A DNA stretch of 64,000 nucleotides from Halomonas litopenaei (GTDB lineage Bacteria > Pseudomonadota > Gammaproteobacteria > Pseudomonadales > Halomonadaceae): the NCBI RefSeq assembly GCF_017303055.1, contig NZ_JAEKJT010000006.1:62001-126000 (forward strand), given 5' to 3'. Below the pieces are notes generated by a model, which worked only from the letters and a program-made list of their open reading frames with translations, did not search any database and had not been told where the DNA came from. The translations under genes and the position numbers were made by a program. Positions 61,195 through 64,000 of the stretch are shown here, in pieces (position 1 is the stretch's first letter; each line of letters starts with the position of its first letter).

Positions 61195-61857
61195 TCAGCG
61201 CGCTGGCCGCTGCAGCAACGCGACATCCGAGCCCACCAGTTCCAGCGTGACGCCCAATCGCTTGGCCAACCAGCGAAAGCTCGCGTCACTGAAGAACACC
61301 ACATGGGTAGGGTCGCGGATATAGTGCCAGCCGGCAAAGTCATCCGGTGTGCGCTTGGTCATCAACCCCAGCCAGCCACCGGGACGCAGGCGTTGCACCA
61401 GACTGGCCAGTACCTCACCGGGGGCGTACAGATGTTCAGCGACCTCGGTGGCCGTGATGAAGTCGTACTCCCCCTCTGCCCACTGCGGGAAGGGGTGGTA
61501 GTAAGGATCGTGAATCCGCATCGAAAAGCCGGCCTCTTCGAACATCAGTGACAGCGTGGGGCCAGGGCCAGCGCCAAAATCCAGCCCACTTGCCCCGGCA
61601 GGCAATCGTTCGCTCAAGGGACCGAACAGCCGTCCCAGGAAACGCCGATAGCCGGGATCGTCGGGGCGGTTGTCGTGCTGGTCGTAGATCGCTTTCTCCG
61701 CGGATGGCGCCAGACGCTGAGCCGGCGGCACGGCAATCAGGTCACAGCGCGGACAGCGGAAGTAGTCGCGCTGTCCGTCCCAATGAAAATGCTGGGTCGT
61801 CGGGTTTGTGCATAGCGGACAGCTCGGCATCGTCGTATTCTCTGAGGCTTGATTCAC
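61195..61857 (-). CDS. class I SAM-dependent methyltransferase with zinc-ribbon start
   Basis: A 220-residue protein. Residues 10-45 have two CxxC pairs (CPLC, CPRC) forming a small zinc ribbon. The methyltransferase domain follows with the motif LDFGAGPGPTLSL (SAM binding), ITATEVAEHLYAPGEVLASLVQRLRPGGWLGLMT. Such proteins modify unknown small molecules or RNA; the target is not deducible. An ATG at residue 10 (MPSCPLC) could be the true start. It diverges from the VOC gene by only 14 bp. Confidence 0.85.
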   Translation of the reverse strand: MNQASENTTMPSCPLCTNPTTQHFHWDGQRDYFRCPRCDLIAVPPAQRLAPSAEKAIYDQHDNRPDDPGYRRFLGRLFGPLSERLPAGASGLDFGAGPGPTLSLMFEEAGFSMRIHDPYYHPFPQWAEGEYDFITATEVAEHLYAPGEVLASLVQRLRPGGWLGLMTKRTPDDFAGWHYIRDPTHVVFFSDASFRWLAKRLGVTLELVGSDVALLQRPAR

Positions 61858-61871
61858 TTGTGGAGAAAGGC

Positions 61872-62276
61872 ATGCTGTCAGGTCTTGATCACCTGGTCAT
61901 CACCGTGACCGATATTTCCCGCGCCGTTGACTTCTACACGCGCGTGCTTGGACTCGATGTCCGCTACCGAGACCGTGAACGTGTCGACCTGATGCTGGGC
62001 GAGCTGGCCTTGCGCCTGCACTGGACCGCGACCGACGTCCACCCGCGCGCCGCCACACCGACGCCCGGCAGCCTCGATATCTGTTTCAAGAGCCAGCTCC
62101 CCCTTGCTGACGTCCAGCAACACCTGGAGGCACTGTCGGTCGATATCGAGCTCGGTCCGGTGACTCGCCAGGGCGCCACCGGCAAGATCGAGTCGCTCTA
62201 CCTGAGAGACCCCGACGGCAACCTGCTGGAGATCTGCCGCCCACTGCGAGAACCCCAGGAGCACGGAGAGGTCTAG
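61872..62276 (+). CDS. VOC/glyoxalase-fold protein
   Basis: A 134-residue vicinal-oxygen-chelate protein with DHLVITVTDISRAVDFYTRVLGLDV (His7 ligand), a central LHW, and the C-terminal SLYLRDPDGNLLEICRP (Glu ligand). Relatives include YfcX/fosfomycin-resistance-like and glyoxalase I proteins; the substrate is not determinable. It is divergent from the methyltransferase. Confidence 0.88.
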   Translation: MLSGLDHLVITVTDISRAVDFYTRVLGLDVRYRDRERVDLMLGELALRLHWTATDVHPRAATPTPGSLDICFKSQLPLADVQQHLEALSVDIELGPVTRQGATGKIESLYLRDPDGNLLEICRPLREPQEHGEV

Positions 62277-62397
62277 AGCGGGATGAGGCCGAGGAAGGAG
62301 TAAGATCCAGCGACGAATCTCCCCCGTTCATCATGGCATTGCGGCACAGGCTGGGTATCATAGCGAAGCCGTTTTACATGCACAGAAAGGAACACGG

Positions 62398-62787
62398 ATG
62401 AGCCAGCGCGACCTCGAGCCCCAGCCTCCCCACGTCACGCCCCCCGAGCCGGAGGGCTCCGGAGCCGACACCACCATCGCCCTGGTCGGCTACGCCTTGC
62501 TGCTGGCCAACCTGGTCACCGGCTTCACCGCCGTGATCGGCGTGGTCATCGCCTATGTCTACAAGGGCAAGGGCCCCGCCTGGCTGGACCAGCATTATCG
62601 CTACCAGATCCGCACCTTCTGGATCGGACTGGTCTATGCGGTCGTCGCTTCCCTGCTGACCTTCGTCCTGATCGGGCTGCCGCTGCTGCTGGCGCTGGCA
62701 GTATGGTTGATCGTCCGCTGTGTAAAGGGTTTCAAGGCCCTGCAGGAAAAGCGTGCCCCGGACAACCTGGAAAGCTGGCTGATCTGA
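62398..62787 (+). CDS. DUF4870-like membrane protein, paralogue A
   Basis: A 129-residue protein with an acidic, Pro-rich N terminus and three hydrophobic helices (about 27-55, 72-96, 96-110). The signature IAYVYKGKGPAWLDQHYRYQIRTFWIGLVY is shared with the gene starting at 63728. Function of the family is unknown. The next gene begins two bases after the stop, so they are co-transcribed. Confidence 0.82.
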   Translation: MSQRDLEPQPPHVTPPEPEGSGADTTIALVGYALLLANLVTGFTAVIGVVIAYVYKGKGPAWLDQHYRYQIRTFWIGLVYAVVASLLTFVLIGLPLLLALAVWLIVRCVKGFKALQEKRAPDNLESWLI

Positions 62788-62789
62788 TC

Positions 62790-63731
62790 ATGCAACTCCC
62801 CTGGCAACAACGTCTGCAGGCCTTTGCCGTCGCTCGCCTGTGGACCCTCCTGTCGCACTGCTCGCCCGCCTCACTGTGGCGGCTGAGCCGCGTTCTCGTC
62901 AGCCTGGCGTACCCCTTGCTCAAGCGCGAACGCGCGGTCACTCGGCTGAATCTGGAGGTCGTCTACCCCGACGCCAGCCCGCAGCAGCGGGAATCGCTGG
63001 CTCGCGACAGCCTCACGCACTCGACCGCCACCATGCTCGAGCTCGGCTTCTCCTGGCAAGGCGACCCGCAGCGCGTGGCTGACAGCATCGTCGAGGTGCA
63101 TGGCCGGGCCTTGCTGGATGACGCCCGCGCCGAAGGCAAGGGGGTAATCATCCTGGCGCCTCACTTTGGCAACTGGGAAGTGCTCAACTTCTGGCTGTCC
63201 AGCCACTTTCCCTTCACCGCTATGTACGAGCCGCCCAAGCTGGCACCGTTGGACCCCATCATCCGTGCGGGGCGTGAGCGCTGCGGCGCCAGCCTTGTGC
63301 CGACCAATCCAAGAGGGGTCGCCGCCCTGCTCAAGGCGCTGAAGCGCTGCGAGGCCGTCGGCATCCTGCCAGACCAGGAGCCCAGCTGGGGCAGCGGTGT
63401 CTTTGCTCCCTTCTTCGGACGCCCGGCCTATACCGCCACCCTGCTGCCAAAGCTGGTGGGACGCACCGAAGCACGGGTGGTGACAGGCGTCGCCCTGCGC
63501 CTACCCGGGCGAGGGTTTGCCCTGCACTTCCTGGCCGCCGACGAGCGAGTTTACGATGCCGACGAGACGACCTCCTGTACCGGTGTCAATGCCAGCATCG
63601 AAGAGGTCATCGCGCTCGAACCCGCCCAGTACCAATGGGAGTACAAGCGCTTCACCAAGACCCTGGAAGAGCAGCGCGGCGATCCCGACTTCCGCCGCCA
63701 CCGGCTGTACAGTTCGAGGAATATGAAGTGA
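62790..63731 (+). CDS. LpxL/HtrB-type lysophospholipid acyltransferase
   Basis: A 313-residue inner-membrane-associated acyltransferase of the lipid A late-acyltransferase family. The HX4E catalytic motif is LAPHFGNWE (His125, Glu130); LPDQEPSWGSGVFAPFFG and QYQWEYKRF are further family blocks. An N-terminal hydrophobic anchor is at about 30-48. E. coli LpxL is 306 residues. It probably transfers a secondary fatty acid to a lipid A or ornithine/phospholipid precursor; the donor and acceptor are not set by sequence. It is coupled to both flanking DUF4870-like genes. Confidence 0.9.
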   Translation: MQLPWQQRLQAFAVARLWTLLSHCSPASLWRLSRVLVSLAYPLLKRERAVTRLNLEVVYPDASPQQRESLARDSLTHSTATMLELGFSWQGDPQRVADSIVEVHGRALLDDARAEGKGVIILAPHFGNWEVLNFWLSSHFPFTAMYEPPKLAPLDPIIRAGRERCGASLVPTNPRGVAALLKALKRCEAVGILPDQEPSWGSGVFAPFFGRPAYTATLLPKLVGRTEARVVTGVALRLPGRGFALHFLAADERVYDADETTSCTGVNASIEEVIALEPAQYQWEYKRFTKTLEEQRGDPDFRRHRLYSSRNMK

Positions 63732-64000
63732 CCCGTCCTCAGGACTCGATCTCCCGCGACACCCATGTAGGGCACGCCTTGTACGTGATGTACCTGGCGG
63801 GCCTGGTCACCGGGTTCCTGACCCTGCTGATCGCGCTGATCGTGGCCTACGTGTATCGCAAGGATGCCCCGCCGTGGCTTCGGGCCCACTATCACTACCT
63901 GATTCGAACCTTCTGGATCGGCCTGGTGTATGGGGCCGCCGCGGCGGTGCTGACGGTTCTGGTCATCGGCCTGGCCTTGCCACCACTGCTGGTCAGTGCC
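63728..64000 (+). CDS. DUF4870-like membrane protein, paralogue B (3' end beyond window)
   Basis: The frame begins at a GTG overlapping the acyltransferase stop (GTGA) and remains open to the window edge (91 codons). LVTGFLTLLIALIVAYVYRKDAPPWLRAHYHYLIRTFWIGLVYG is clearly homologous to the gene at 62398, with the same Pro-Trp-Leu, HY-Y and RTFWIGLVY residues. It appears to be an ancient local duplicate that ends on the other side of the acyltransferase. Confidence 0.85.
   Translation, partial: MTRPQDSISRDTHVGHALYVMYLAGLVTGFLTLLIALIVAYVYRKDAPPWLRAHYHYLIRTFWIGLVYGAAAAVLTVLVIGLALPPLLVSA

Overview
The window is chromosomal DNA of a high-GC gammaproteobacterium. RbsA-free but telling markers such as YbiT, AlaA, HtpX, PdxB, a fused RlmKL, RMF, RarA, a 180-kDa-type NAD-glutamate dehydrogenase, a BCCT osmolyte transporter and an encapsulated-ferritin-like protein fit a halophile of the Halomonadaceae (Halomonas or Cobetia type). 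The genus is inferred from protein content, not from rRNA, which is absent here.

Layout. 1-9.7 kb: a TonB siderophore receptor (cut by the window edge); a LysR regulator divergent from a DUF3311/sodium-symporter/M20 amidohydrolase operon; a DoxX protein; and a MarR regulator upstream of an FAD oxidoreductase, with two matching operator-like sites. 9.7-21.6 kb: an exported lipoprotein, a BCCT transporter, ybiT, an mdaB-ygiN quinone module, an IclR/GlcG-like/MFS cluster, and an HxlR regulator divergent from an oxidoreductase-cupin-SDR-GST operon. These look like quinone and electrophile detoxification functions.

21.6-28.1 kb is a decayed accessory island abutting the 3' end of tRNA-Ser(GGA). 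It holds an AT-rich P-loop ATPase gene directly downstream of a wrecked phage CI-type repressor (the position rexAB occupies in lambda), a YidD/DUF4177 pair, fragments of two transposases including an IS30-type one, an unknown exported protein, and several simple tandem repeats. This is the most likely place for an undescribed (anti-phage type) function.

28.1-64 kb is mostly core: thioesterase, nitroreductase, queF, yadGH, a His-rich metal-binding protein, a tRNA operon of three Glu-Gly pairs with a clear promoter and terminator, msrB, rbgA/ylqF, alaA, htpX, ggt, pdxB, rlmKL, rmf, pyrD, an EncFtn-like ferritin without a shell gene, mgtE, gdhB, trmA, murI, a hemerythrin-like protein, rarA, an MFS protein with a long acidic tail, and an LpxL-type acyltransferase flanked by two DUF4870-like paralogues.

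A cross-scale trait is that many intergenic gaps carry short tandem repeats with unit lengths of 13-16 bp but unrelated sequences. All identifications are from reading the sequence; no database search was run.
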